Shown piece by piece: positions 1 through 10,360 of a stretch of DNA of 64,000 nt (its first letter is position 1; every line of letters begins with the position of its first letter). The notes beneath the pieces are model-generated. The model was not told the DNA's origin and ran no database searches. It saw only the letters and a program-made list of their open reading frames with translations. Location of the stretch: contig NC_134568.1 in NCBI RefSeq assembly GCF_050947875.1, positions 200,995,043-201,059,042 of the forward strand, read 5' to 3'. This DNA is from Dermacentor variabilis. Its lineage: Eukaryota; Arthropoda; Arachnida; Ixodida; Ixodidae. Made by a program: the position numbers and the translations under genes.

Positions 1-2490
1 GACATGGTACGACAGAGCTTTAATTTCGGCTAGTCTGCTATTTGTTAGCTACGGAATAGTTCTATTTCCTAGCTAAAGCTAGCTGGAATGACACAGAGCA
101 TGACAAAAAAGAACGAAAGAAAGAAAGCGGTAAGCAGAACTACAGTCTCCTTTCGTGTTCGCCAACCCCCTTCCTCCCGCCTAGGGTAGCAAACTGGACG
201 TTCGTCTGGCCTTCCTGCCTTTCCTGTCTTCCTTTCCTCGTCCGGCCTCCTTTACCATTGGCATGACATTGACGTGTCTCAGCACTTCATGCCGCCTCCT
301 GGGGATGCAGCAACTGACCAGTATGACCTGGAGGCAGCTCCTGACCAAGCGCACGCGGTTTCCGGTAGCACCGCTTGCACCACGATTGTCTGCAAAGCGC
401 ACTGCCTCGGGTTTATTGTTTACGAGCGAAGAACCGCCGTCTGCAAGTGCCGATGATTCGCCGCTGAGTCGATTAACCCACTGGCTCGACGCCCGCGTGC
501 CTAGAAACCTGCTTCGATGCCGTCCGTGCCATACGATTTCAAGGCTGTTCTCGCGCTGCGCGCCCACCCGACTGGAGAACACGACCACGGTACTTAAAGC
601 GCGCAGCGCCCAGCGCACGAAATAATTATTAATCGTTGACCGCGATGACCTCGCATTCGGCGCGCCATCGAACCACCCGTAAACGTGGCCCTGCAGTGCA
701 GAGTTGCTTCAAGCAAATGATGCGCCGACATGGTCATGGACTTGTCGAGATTGCGCGCTTCTGTCCTGAACGTACCATCGCGCCCGCGAGGGGCGTTGAT
801 TCGAATGGATAAATGGTGATTGGTGGATAGGAGAAATGGTAGAGGACAGCAAGTTGCAAGCGGCCTTTGGTGGTGAACCAGTCGTCGTCATCCCCATGTG
901 TCCCCGATGGTTCCTCCGTTTTCTGTTTAACACGTACAGGCGCGCTTCGATAGAATATAAATGCCAGGCGTTTACTTCTCTAGCAAAGGTTATGAGCAAG
1001 GTACGCATTGCCGGAGATCAATTATTTGCATGTGGGAAAAGGACAATGCAAATAAGAGGGCGACAGCATAGGGTAACGTTACGAAGAAAAACATTACAAT
1101 TTGACAGAGTACACTATAAAACATTTGTAAATCAAAAAAGTTACACCATCGGCTAATGGAAACTCCATGATGATACACAAACGTATGAATAAACAACAGT
1201 TAGTGCAACCCTCCGAAGCCGACTCGCAGCTCGGGTAGTACCGCCGTAGTACACGCGGGCAAACGAAGGCTCTGCCCCACACGCTGGTGTATAGTCGTTT
1301 TCTAATCACTTGGAAGGTGGTTTGTAACGCCTAATAGACACACCAGTGTCACGGCGAAGCTGACGGCTTGTAGTCGTTTCAACGGCCGTAGATTTTCGAA
1401 CCAACGCGGCAGCGTCAACACTGGCAACTCCTGCTCTTGAGACAGTGCTGAAACTTGGTGTCCTCAAAACGTATAAGGATTTAATATATTTAGCATGATG
1501 CCCGTGTCAGTTCATTTCTATTCCTTCATTTGCCCCCCTATTACCCTATCACCATTAAGGCCAAAATTTCTGTCCTATTTCACAATGAGACGTTTCTCAA
1601 AGTAATTAGTTATATCATCAGTTGCATGACTTGCAGGACAGGTCGATACAGCGTTTGGCACAGGAGTGTGGATGAATACTTCGGCCTAAGTTGGGTGTAG
1701 ACGTTAATTGCTCATCGAAATAATATTCTACAGGTAGAGAGAGTTGGGTTACACAAATATTACCTGTTTTATGCCCGCGCTTCTTAATTTACCTGCAAAG
1801 ACTTGCAGCTCTAGAAGGAAAAGGGAGAAAGGTTCGTCGCATGGTCACCGCTCTTGCACTCGAGTAACAACATTTGCCTAATTTGAACACAACAAGGCAA
1901 AAACTAAAGTGAAATAACGATCGCATGCAATTCGAAATGCCGACAAACATAATTTCGCATATTTTACAGTGAAAAGTGTCGGCACTACTTAATCCAGATG
2001 TCGTGGCACATGTCACAGCGGTCATCATCGCGATTATTATCACCACGTTTCCTGCGGGCATAAAGAGTCGCGATGAAGAAAACTCGTGGTTTCCACAAGG
2101 CGACAAGGGCATGTGATGCCACCCAGCTTTCGTGGTCGTCTAAGCGCTGGCCTATTATCGTCGTCATGGCACCCTCGGCATGGTTGTCGTTATTGTAGCC
2201 GTCCTGCCGTTTTTGTAGATCTAGTTGTCGGACCAGTTAACGCTGTTCTAGGCGGAACGTAAAGATTTCACTACGGCGGACTTCTACAAATTGTCGTTGT
2301 TGTTGTGGCTTTCTTACATTCAAGGCCTTCCTCCCCCTTCTTACACACACTTGCGTCGACGAGACAATCTAGTCACTTATTACTGTGTGTGCGTGTGTAC
2401 TACTTCCGACTGCGTCATTTCATGCCATCCCCGTCATCTAAAGTAGCGTGCTATAATCGGATGGACAGGCAAACGTCGCCAGCATCCAAT
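1..2490. other. Unassigned stretch
   Basis: I see no recognisable gene, RNA or repeat here apart from a short (CT)n run at about 2503-2521 just beyond it. The longest open frame (181-618, minus) begins with GTG rather than ATG. Its first 19 residues look mildly signal-peptide-like, but nothing else supports coding. Bases 180-620 and 1200-1300 are GC-richer than the rest. Confidence 0.5.
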
Positions 2491-2765
2491 AAATGAGGTA
2501 TCTGTCTCTCTCTCTCTCTCTGAATATTGGGGGCACTTGGGTTAAGCTTAGTGCCAAAGAAAAGACTGCAGAGAGAAAGATGGTAACGGGGCCGTCAGCG
2601 CCGCTAATTTTAACTTCCATCGTTTTTCAGTATCCTGCAGAGATTTCCCGGGCACGAAATACGCTTGAGTTCCTAAAAGAGCTATTGAAACGGGAGGTAA
2701 CGGCAGAAAGCTTAGTCAGTGTGAGAACTGGTTGGACACTACGTGTTGGTGTAAAAGAGTAAAGA

Positions 2766-2812
2766 AGAGAGAGAGATAAAATGGATGAGAAAGACAGGGA
2801 GATTAATTGGAA
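2766..2812 (-). repeat. LINE 3'-end module, short diverged copy
   Basis: A (GA)n run is followed by gaaagacagggagattaatt, which aligns with the gaaaggcagggaggttaacc core of the recurrent module seen at 57553 and elsewhere. Read on the minus strand it is the end of a LINE: a gttaacctccctgccttt-type core followed by a (TC)n tail. It is diverged and short, so confidence is modest. Confidence 0.4.
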
Positions 2813-3108
2813 GATAAAGATAGCAAGACAAGTGAAGGAGAACCTTACAGATAAATGCGATGAAGCAAGCAACATCCCTTAAAATCTGTCACTCCGCCTG
2901 TATAGGTTCTCAAGGAGCAGAGCAACGCCCTCAAAGCCCTCTATGCTGAGTACAGTGTGAACCAACGTCCCAGAATTCTTTCCTCCGACAAGGTGCACCT
3001 GTCCAGTTCGTCTAGCGAGGTCAACAGCTATTTTCTACACAAACTGTAGCGACAGAAGTCACAACGGAAATGCCTGTTTGTTTCCTCGCTGCCACATTAG
3101 TCACATAC

Positions 3109-3720
3109 AGAGAGAAAGAGAGAGAGAAAGGGTGTATAGAAAGGCATGGAGGTTAACCAGACGTAGTTCCGTTGGCTACTCTACACGGGTAGTAGTGGGG
3201 TGATAAAAAAAGAAAGAAAGTGTAAGAGAGAGAGAGAGACGAGCACAAACAAACTGCGTACACTATAGAGCGGTACGGGGCGGCGTTCTGAAAGTCTATC
3301 GTGAACATGCAGGGTTCTCAACCGTTCCAATGCGGAATGAATGGGCACTCGTGACTAGAACGCTGAGCCGCAGGTGGCACACAAGCGTTGCCTAAACTCC
3401 TGGCATCCCACGTGGAAGTAAACTGCAGACGTGGATCCAGGCTATGGAGACCAGTGTTCTTGAGTTCTGTCGAGCTCCACTGTGCCAGTCTAAGCTCGCA
3501 CGCCAGCGAGCGATGCCTTATAGAGTACATCCTTTCTCGACAGTTGTGCTGGTATACACTGGACACAATCGGGCGCAGCTAGGGCAGCCTCATCCACACA
3601 GTCATTACCAAAGATACCACAATGGTCCTCTGATAAACGAACCAGTGGCCATTGTCGACTGCGTGATGTACTAGAATGACGTCAACAAACGGATATTCAT
3701 TACATCCTTCATGAAATGAC
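3109..3720 (-). mobile_element. LINE fragment: RNase H, C-terminus and 3' end (dead)
   Basis: This is the 3' part of a non-LTR retrotransposon of the RNase H-bearing I/R1 type, read on the minus strand. At about 3590-3660 one frame reads DHCGIFGNDCVDEAALAA, the conserved last part of a LINE RNase H domain (HCGIxGNxxxDxAA, with the Asp ligand region intact). A +1 shift precedes it: the upstream residues GHWFVYQ lie in another frame. Further on come LHSLDPRLQF and, in a third frame, RQRLCATCGSAF and LERLRTLHVHDRLSERR, matching the region after RNase H. The element ends at 3200-3109 with the 3' module, which reads gttaacctccatgccttt and runs into (TC)n. At least two frameshifts and a stop make it non-functional. 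Family assignment is from motif knowledge; the exact clade is an inference. Confidence 0.75.
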
Positions 3721-4212
3721 ACGTTTTGCAAAGATTCCTTAAGCAGGAGATACACTATACGACGTGGCGTGTGATACATGTGACGCGTCCGAAAGATGTC
3801 TGTTCTGAGTGCTGGAGCTTGTTGGTACTTGATGGAACTTGTTGGCAACGTGTTGAATGTGGCTGTTGGTATGACAAGTTGTACGCCGGACCGAGCGACA
3901 AAGCGTACCATGTGCACCCTGCTTTGGAGTCAGAGGATTGACCATGACTGTGACGATTAATAATTAGCGAACTGCTGAGAAACAAGATAATAGGTAAACT
4001 CTGCGGCTGTCAATGGCGGCAAATGAGATGTCTTGAATTTTATAATGATTTACGTCGCTGAAACAATCTCTGTATTTTGTTGAGCTTGCGGATGAGACGA
4101 GGCTTTCCATGCAAACAGGTGTCCGCTGTGCTTTTCACGCAGGCATAGTAGCGGTGCCCGCTTGAAAGTAATAAGGATAGCATTAAACATTCATTCTGAT
4201 GCCAGAAATGCT

Positions 4213-4292
4213 GAGATAGAGAGAGAGAGAGGAAAGCGGTAAGGCATCGAGGTTAATCAGAAGAGAAACTCCGGTTTGGTACTAGGTGGGCG
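4213..4292 (-). repeat. LINE 3'-end module
   Basis: A (GA)n run is followed on the plus strand by gcatcgaggttaatcag and then a ccggtttggtac motif. This is the antisense form of the recurrent LINE 3'-end module. It sits directly downstream (minus sense) of a reverse transcriptase remnant, so the pair may be one internally deleted LINE. Confidence 0.6.
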
Positions 4293-4319
4293 TCGAGTGG
4301 ATAGAGGCACCACAATGAT

Positions 4320-4830
4320 AAAGATGGTTTTCCTGTAGGTGTGAAGATAGAATGTGAAGTTGCAAGGTTGGCCCCGAAAATACCGCCAAACGGTGTTCGT
4401 GCATAGTCTAGCAATGGAGGGGAGATGGCACAATGGAAACATGGCCAAGTGGCTGTTTTGCATCGTTAAAGTGTCAGCACGTATGTATAGTAGGGATGGG
4501 GGGTATCAAGCACGATGGCAACACTTGCTGTCAAGAGGCCGACGAGAGGTAAAGGGTAAAGACCGCGGGGCTCAGGACGCTGCCTTGCGGTGCACCACGT
4601 GCGGTAGGTGCGATATCGCTCCATTTTCTGTTTGGGCACCAAATCGCCTGTCGTTCATAGAGATGTATATCCCCTGAAAGACAAGACCATTTAATCCAAC
4701 ATTCCTCAAGATGTCAAGGTTGTGTTGATGAGTTACGTTGCCGTGCACGCCTTTAACGCCGAAAAATGTCGCAGTGGATAAATGTCCACGCCTAAAAGCG
4801 GCCGTAGCGTCAGGGTACATATCGTAATGC
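4320..4830 (-). mobile_element. LINE reverse transcriptase remnant
   Basis: On the minus strand, frame one (4820-4572) reads FFGVKGVHGNVTHQHNLDIL, matching the RT block in which the first catalytic Asp lies (normally xxxDVKxAFDxVxH). Here the catalytic position reads FFGVKG, so the Asp appears lost. After a one-base shift the adjacent frame reads RGAPQGSVLSPAVFTLYL (about 4605-4552), the hallmark RGxPQGSxLSPxLF motif of non-LTR reverse transcriptases. I could not find a clean YADD motif downstream. The domain is truncated on both sides and frameshifted, so it is a pseudogene. With the 3' module at 4213-4292 it may form an internally deleted copy. It could also be a separate insertion from the LINE at 3109-3720. 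Confidence 0.75.
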
Positions 4831-5122
4831 TCTAGATGCTAACTACACTTGGCGGCGTCACCACTGTCCTCTTCGTCACTTTTTCCAAGCCAACTAGCTA
4901 GAGCTATGAGGCTATAAAAAGACGCCACATAGCTTTAGGGAGGTGACTGGATTTCCACGCAGGGGGAACCAACCCCTGCTGCCATGAAACGTTGCATGCA
5001 GCCAGAAAATCGGTTTATCCGGGGTTGCTAAGAGCAGCATAATGCAATACCCAGGCCCGTGCTATGGGGAACGCCCGGACGCTGTCGGTGTCGCTTGCAG
5101 CTGCTTCATAGAAGGCAGATCA

Positions 5123-6250
5123 TTAAGTAAGATAATGCTGCGATATCGCAGATCTTAAGTGGAGAATGGTAACGGTGGACTGGCAACCCTCGCGCAAAAG
5201 AACTTTATTGGAAAAAAGGTGCAGTGTTTTGGGAAGTCTTTTGGTTGAGTTATTTTGGTCCAGGGCCCCACTGGCCTTAGCCGCGCGCTGCACCTGGTAG
5301 AAGAGTTTTTGTTGCTCCTCCAGTTCTGAGACAGTTATGTGTCCCAAAGCTCCGGGCTTAGAGTTTTATATATGTTGTTATCCTTGGATGTTACATATTA
5401 AATTTCCTGTGGATTTTCAATGCATCCCCATGATATATAATAGAGGTTGGCGCTGTCCCCACAGCAAGAGCATGTATCCTGCCTATGTTAGTCGAGAAAA
5501 ATGGCGCTCAGTCTTCTGAGGTGTGGATACACACCTGTCTCTATCTTTCTCCATTTCGTTGCCTCAGCCGCACTAAGTTTATGGTGCGGTGGGGTATAGC
5601 TTCGTCTTTCGATACACTGAAGAGCCAATATGTCCCTAGCTTTTTAAGGAGGCGTAGGCTCTACCTCTGTAAATGTCTGATCGAGAGCAGGGGGGGGGGG
5701 GGGGGGGCTAGAAGGCGAAGCTTGGAGGTGATTATTGTTCTCTCCTGCTCGGCCTGCCAACTCTCGATCTGGGAAGTTCTCCTGTTCGTTCCCTCTGATT
5801 CCCTCATGACTGGCACATCAAATAATTTTGTGGTTGTTTGATATTACCGCTGGTCCCATAATGTTAAGGCATGTCCTCAGTAGTTCGCCGTTTAAATATA
5901 AGCGTCAGGCTTCCGGTCAGTCTGTAATTAGGGTGTTAGTCATTTTGCTTTGTCGTTCGCTGTAGCGAATGGCCAAGGCTATAGCAGCCGCCTCTGCCGT
6001 GGCGGTGAACCTGGTTTTTAGAGATACACAGCACGCTATCTGGTGTGCTGTCTACCACACTCAGTGCGTAAACTGGCATTTTGCGTCCGAGCCCTGGTGG
6101 ATATTTGGCTACGTCCACGTATAAAGTGTTTTAATTGTGAGTTTTGCCGAATTTCTGCTCTAGCCATTTGGTTCGGGCTCCTCTGCGTAAGTTATCAGCT
6201 ACGTCAGCCTTTCAACGACCTTGGTGGAGAGCCAGGGATTTAAAAGGATG
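5123..6250 (-). mobile_element. LINE fragment: RNase H to C-terminal zinc knuckle and 3' UTR
   Basis: Read on the minus strand this is the 3' third of another RNase H-type LINE. An RNase H segment at about 5990-5900 reads TATAEAAAIALAI and then LITDRKPDAY, the second (Glu) and third (Asp) catalytic blocks. Downstream come LSAAEATKWRKIETGVYPHL and the knuckle CSCCGDSANLYYISWGC (minus of 5421-5472). The usual His of this C-x2-C...H-x4-C knuckle is Tyr. The C-terminal helix ELEEQQKLFYQVQRAAKASG follows. A polyadenylation signal AATAAA lies at 5204-5209 (seen as tttatt). In-frame stops break it. An 18-base G tract (5690-5707) interrupts the coding region. Its 3' end lacks the (TC)n module, so it is a different LINE family from the 3.1-kb copy. 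Confidence 0.75.
5690..5707. repeat. Homopolymer G18
   Basis: A run of 18 G lies inside the LINE remnant at 5123-6250. Confidence 0.95.
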
Positions 6251-6570
6251 GGAGTTTAAAGGGATCTCCATATGTGCGGTGCTTACGTGGGTCAAGTGAC
6301 TCAGATAAAGAAGTTCCCCCTTTGGAGACTTCATTGCAGCACCAAATCTCCTGGATTTGTTTCACCTCCCTGATGTCGTAAATGAACTTGGTGAGCCTGC
6401 ACCGCTTCATTCCACCTTACGGTGAATCACTCGAAACCACACCAATTCCTAAGTTCCGAAATTTTTTGCAAGCAAGGGTTTCAGCAAGGGTGTTGAGATT
6501 TGAGTTGTATCGTTGATTAGGTATTCGAGGCTCACAGAATGATGGTCTTGACACTTCTCTTCTGGGCAAG

Positions 6571-6722
6571 CCGAGGCCGCGTACACAAAAACACGTTTTA
6601 GTATAGAGCTGTTCGTAGAGCAGATGCCAGCCATTCGCAATGTCGGACACATTATTAGCGAAGGCAGCTGACAAACGTCTACCAGCATGTACGAACTAAA
6701 TTTATTGTGAATTCGGCCCCTC
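6571..6722. mobile_element. MITE-like family A, copy 1
   Basis: The copy starts near ccgcgtacacaaaaacacg, has the core acacattattagcgaaggca, and ends ttgtgaattcggcccctc. The left and right ends are inverted relatives (consensus GGGCCCGTATTCACAAA facing TTTGTGAATTCGGCCCC). There is no ORF. It shares ends and core with the copies at 19636, 21760, 34205, 34341, 35076 and 35361. Confidence 0.75.
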
Positions 6723-6861
6723 AAGTTCGATAAATCGATTTTCATCGCAAAGCGGTGACAAAGTGTGACTTTTTCACCCTTGATTTTAATATATGTTTAA
6801 TTATGGTCACTGCTATGCGCTTCGTCATCCGAAAACCCCAAGCCGCTGAGGCGCGCGCGCG

Positions 6862-6944
6862 CGTATGTTTGTGTGCGGGTGTGAGTGTCCGTGCGTGCGT
6901 GTGTGCGTGTGTGTGCGTGTGCGTGTATGTGTGTGTGTGTGTGT
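6862..6944. repeat. (GT)n / (GC) microsatellite
   Basis: Alternating gcgcgcgcg, then gtgtgtgcgt-type purine-pyrimidine repeat, about 80 bp. The open frames across it are artefacts of the repeat. Confidence 0.9.
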
Positions 6945-7799
6945 AAAACTCCACAGCAAGAAAGAATAAATTCACACGGTTTCTAGTTAGCACAATGTGT
7001 GCGTCGTTCTTTTGTGTGTGCTTCGTCTAAGCGCTGGTCCTCCATTATCTGAACCATGTTCAAGCTCCGCCGTATTCAGCGAAGAACATAGAAATTACCT
7101 GTAAAAATCCAAAGTACCTGGGTCGTTGCTAAAACTACATTTATTCTAGCGGTGTCGAATCGGTTTGAACCTCACGTATTTACACCTACGAGCATTTTTG
7201 TGAAATTCATGTTTTTTACAGACTGGATGTCGTCACCAGATGTCACCTTTTCTTTAGGACAAAGGTAAACCAGCTAACTGGAGTAAGCAATTACCTTGCT
7301 GTAGTCGCTACAGGTAGCAGACATGAAAGCTTCAGAGCATGCAGCCTCATATCCTAATAGCCAAACGACACTCTGATGTTTGCCGACTGTTGACAACTCT
7401 GAAGGTTTGGTTCATAAGGGTTTGTTTGGTTTCGAAAAAATAAAATGTGCGCGCTTAGGCGGCCTGTAATTTTTTTTTCATCGTTCATTTGATGCTCACT
7501 AAAAAGCCTTCATTGTGACATAATGTTTTCAGCAGATATTTCTGCCCTTAATAACTGCCCTAAATTGAAGGATGAATGCCTACGAATGTGATATTAGCTA
7601 TTTATCACCTCGATAAATATTAGAGAGCAATTACCCTCAACAAAAGTGTGTTATAGACTACTTCTAAAAGGCTTTGGTGCTTTGATAAAAATATTTAGGA
7701 GCCATTCCACTCTGTGAAAGTGAATGACTGGAGAAGCTATAGCACATCACATAGGGTTAGACAAGGGTACGTGTGTTTACTTTCATCATTTGGTAATCG
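6945..7799. other. Unassigned AT-rich stretch
   Basis: No gene or RNA is recognisable. At 7698-7728 the sequence ccattccactctgtgaa matches the arm of the 40-base hairpin at 27938, so this is probably a fragment of the same repeat. Confidence 0.5.
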
Positions 7800-8285
7800 T
7801 AGTGACGCTAGCTTTGTGATTACTGTGATATATACTGAATGGCTCGGTTACAACCTCGGACATATTCTTGGCCAAGTTTAAGTCTATATACGACCGTTGT
7901 TGAGTAGTTGAGTGACTTGGTGGAGTGGCACTTCGAACCAAACTTTTCTAGCAGAAACTGAGTGAACCATTTCTTGTCTGATTTTGAAATGTCCACATTA
8001 ATGTCTCCAACGACGATCACAGGGACAGTATCATCACGGCTAACCTATGCAAAGTACGGGGTCATAAACTTCGCGATATCACACTTGCGTGCGCCTGGAG
8101 GTACATATACACAGTGGATATCATATTCCGTCTTTCGTGTGTATGACACAGATATCCCCACAGTTGAGGGCACTGCCCTCTTGTGAGTCAAGGCTGTCTG
8201 GTCGTACTTAAATTTGTCCCTTTGCGTATATGGCAACGGCGGCTGCTCGTGAGTCCATGTGCTGTTCGCAAACGATTCCAGTATA
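7800..8285 (-). pseudogene. Transposon endonuclease domain (EEP/APE-like), frameshifted
   Basis: Pieces of one endonuclease/exonuclease/phosphatase-type domain lie in order on the minus strand but in several frames. At about 8250-8215 RAAAVAIYAKGQI is followed by a stop. At 8170-8045 VGISVSYTRKTEYDIHCVYV is followed by PPGARKCDI. At 8020-7930 IVVGDINVDISKSDKKWF contains the GDxN catalytic motif (normally GDFN), followed by TQFLLEKFG. At 7866-7800 NMSEVVTEPFSIYHSNHKAS contains the final SDH motif as SNH. The last Asp-to-Asn change and three frame changes make it inactive. Such domains occur in CR1/L2-type LINEs and, fused to a helicase, in Helentron-type Helitrons. No reverse transcriptase or helicase lies beside it here, so I cannot say which element it came from. 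Confidence 0.7.
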
Positions 8286-10265
8286 CCCACCGACTTGAAA
8301 CAATGTAGCTTGATTTATTTATTTCGTTTAATATTATTTAGTATTGTTATTATTGTTGGGGCGGAGTGATTGAAGCATGTTTCACCTCCGCCGCAGGTCC
8401 GCCCGGTATTACACAATCTCCGGGATCGGCCCACGCTCACTTTTTCTTTCTTTTTTTTTACTTTTGACGCACAAACACGAAAAATACATGGAACCTTAGC
8501 CATACGTAGCTTCGCGGTAAAAATTACGGCAAGCTTGTATTGAATTAATTCCAACAGCTAAAATGTGCTTAGCGCTTGCCATGCCTGTTGAAGAGAGGTG
8601 CCGTTGACTACGGTGGCAGCAGTTTTCCCTTTCTCTTTTTGCGTGTTTTTCAGGTCATTGATCACTTTACTGGGAAACTACGTAAGTGCCTTGAACGCTA
8701 ACTCAATTTTTGCCGCCTAGCGAGGATTTTCAGTGCCAGCGTTGTCCTACGCCGTCATATCGGCTCGACAATCGCATTCGGATGCATTAGTACCGCGATC
8801 GCATATTCAATCTCATATTCCGCCCAATCGATGCTTTAAATGGCTTTCGAACCGCAGCGACTATGCGGCATTGCGCCAGCGCCAAGTTTATGCTTTTATT
8901 TCCGCGTTTCTTTTAGTCCTGAAAGGGAGAGACATCAGACACCCCATACATGCGACACGAAATCACTGTGTGGCAGGAGCGCACATTTACGAGAAAACAG
9001 ACTCATTGAAGCAGTGTGGCATAATTTGAAACCCTATAAAGGGAGTATTTCGCTGTGTTCATCGGGTCTTCTGCATCACCTACGTTTTCATTCATATATG
9101 TAATAACCAGTGAGTAACGTCCCCGTAGGAGGGAGAGAGAGAGAGAGAGAGATTAAGTGGTTCCTGAAGACGGTTGCCTGGCGGCATACCTATAACATGC
9201 TACTCCAGATGAATAGGGTGAAAAATGAAATGATGTCCGCCGTCTAGAACGAAGGTACACAACATACACAAAATACAACACGCGCTCAGCCGGTGTCTAG
9301 GAGCCGAGGCACTGACCCCTCATACATGATTAACTACCGCTCCAGTAGCGCGCCCAGTGTCCAAAAGAAGCGCGAGTGCCTGCGAACACTAAATGGGCCA
9401 TTTGACAACTACGCCGATTGTAACGTTAAGATTACAGCCAAGACGCGCAAAATAGAACCCAGCGACGCAATCATCGCTATATTTCTGGACCACCAGGCAA
9501 TCACTCGTTTAGAGGTAATTACCGCCGCCATCGTCAGTAGCAGAAAGGAGACGTTATCTGTAGTATCACTGAAGATGTGAGCCTTCTATAGCGTCATAAA
9601 TTTATCAATGTGTATAGGGCGTACCTACACAAAATGTTTGCGTCGTTTTCTTATTCCTTCTTTTTTTGCAGATGATAGCCCTCGACCCATTCATTACTTG
9701 TGGTACTGGGCCTTTTTTATTGATTCCTCGAAAGAGCAACAGAACACGAATTGCCTCATATTTTTAAAGCAACCATTACAAAACGCGATCCAAGCGCACT
9801 GCGGCTCCATGACTTAAAGCAGGCTTCCTTGTTACATCTTGTGTCGTAAACAGCATTCTCATGGCACCACACACACCACCGACGTACCCACTATAGTTAG
9901 CCCATGGAGTGCAGTGCTCGCAGGCCGCACCGTAACCGAGCCGAAAGATTACTACTCGATGGTCACTTAGTAGGTGCAATGTGATAGCGGCGCTCGGCGT
10001 TCTCGAAGAATATACCAACGACAACGAGAATTCACACAACTGACCGAGCCACTGATTCAGACTGCAGACGAGCATGACGTGGGCTTAATGCCGCCGAATC
10101 ACGCCGCTCACAAGGGAGCCAAAGACCAGCCGCTGGCGGTGCGATTCGCTTCAGATCAGCCACGTCGCGCTTGCCTGTGAACTGAATCGGCGATTCGGCC
10201 CCTCGTGTAAATCCAGCTTGACCGGAGTATCAACACCAGTGGACTAGAATCATACTGTGTCGAAT
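8286..10265. other. Unassigned stretch
   Basis: No gene is assignable. There is a (GA)n run at 9131-9150. At 8616-8690 a long pyrimidine tract ends in tttttcag (acceptor-like, AG at 8652-8653), followed 28 bases later by a GTAAGT donor at 8682. This resembles a micro-exon but has no coding support. Bases 8345-8432 (cctccgccgcaggtccgccc and on) look like part of a dispersed repeat, but only one copy is in the window. The 9293-9580 frame lacks any recognised motif. Confidence 0.4.
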
Positions 10266-10269
10266 GCGA

Positions 10270-10360
10270 AGAGAGAGAGAGAGAGAGAGAAGTCATAAGG
10301 GAAAGGCAAGGATGTTAACCAGGCTGAGCCCGATAGGCTACCCTGCACTGTGAAAGGGGA
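10270..10360 (-). repeat. LINE 3'-end module
   Basis: Plus strand: (GA)n, then ggcaaggatgttaaccaggc, then ggctaccctgcactg. On the minus strand this is the gggtagc...ggttaac...ccttgcc module followed by (TC)n. No attached coding sequence is visible, so this is a severely 5'-truncated LINE end. Confidence 0.7.

Noticed and set aside
181..618. 145-codon minus frame with a signal-peptide-like start
   Set aside because: It begins with GTG, has no ATG near the start, no motif and no splice support.
8654..8681. 28-base micro-exon between a strong acceptor and a GTAAGT donor
   Set aside because: Both splice sites are good, but 28 bases give no coding evidence; kept only as a note.
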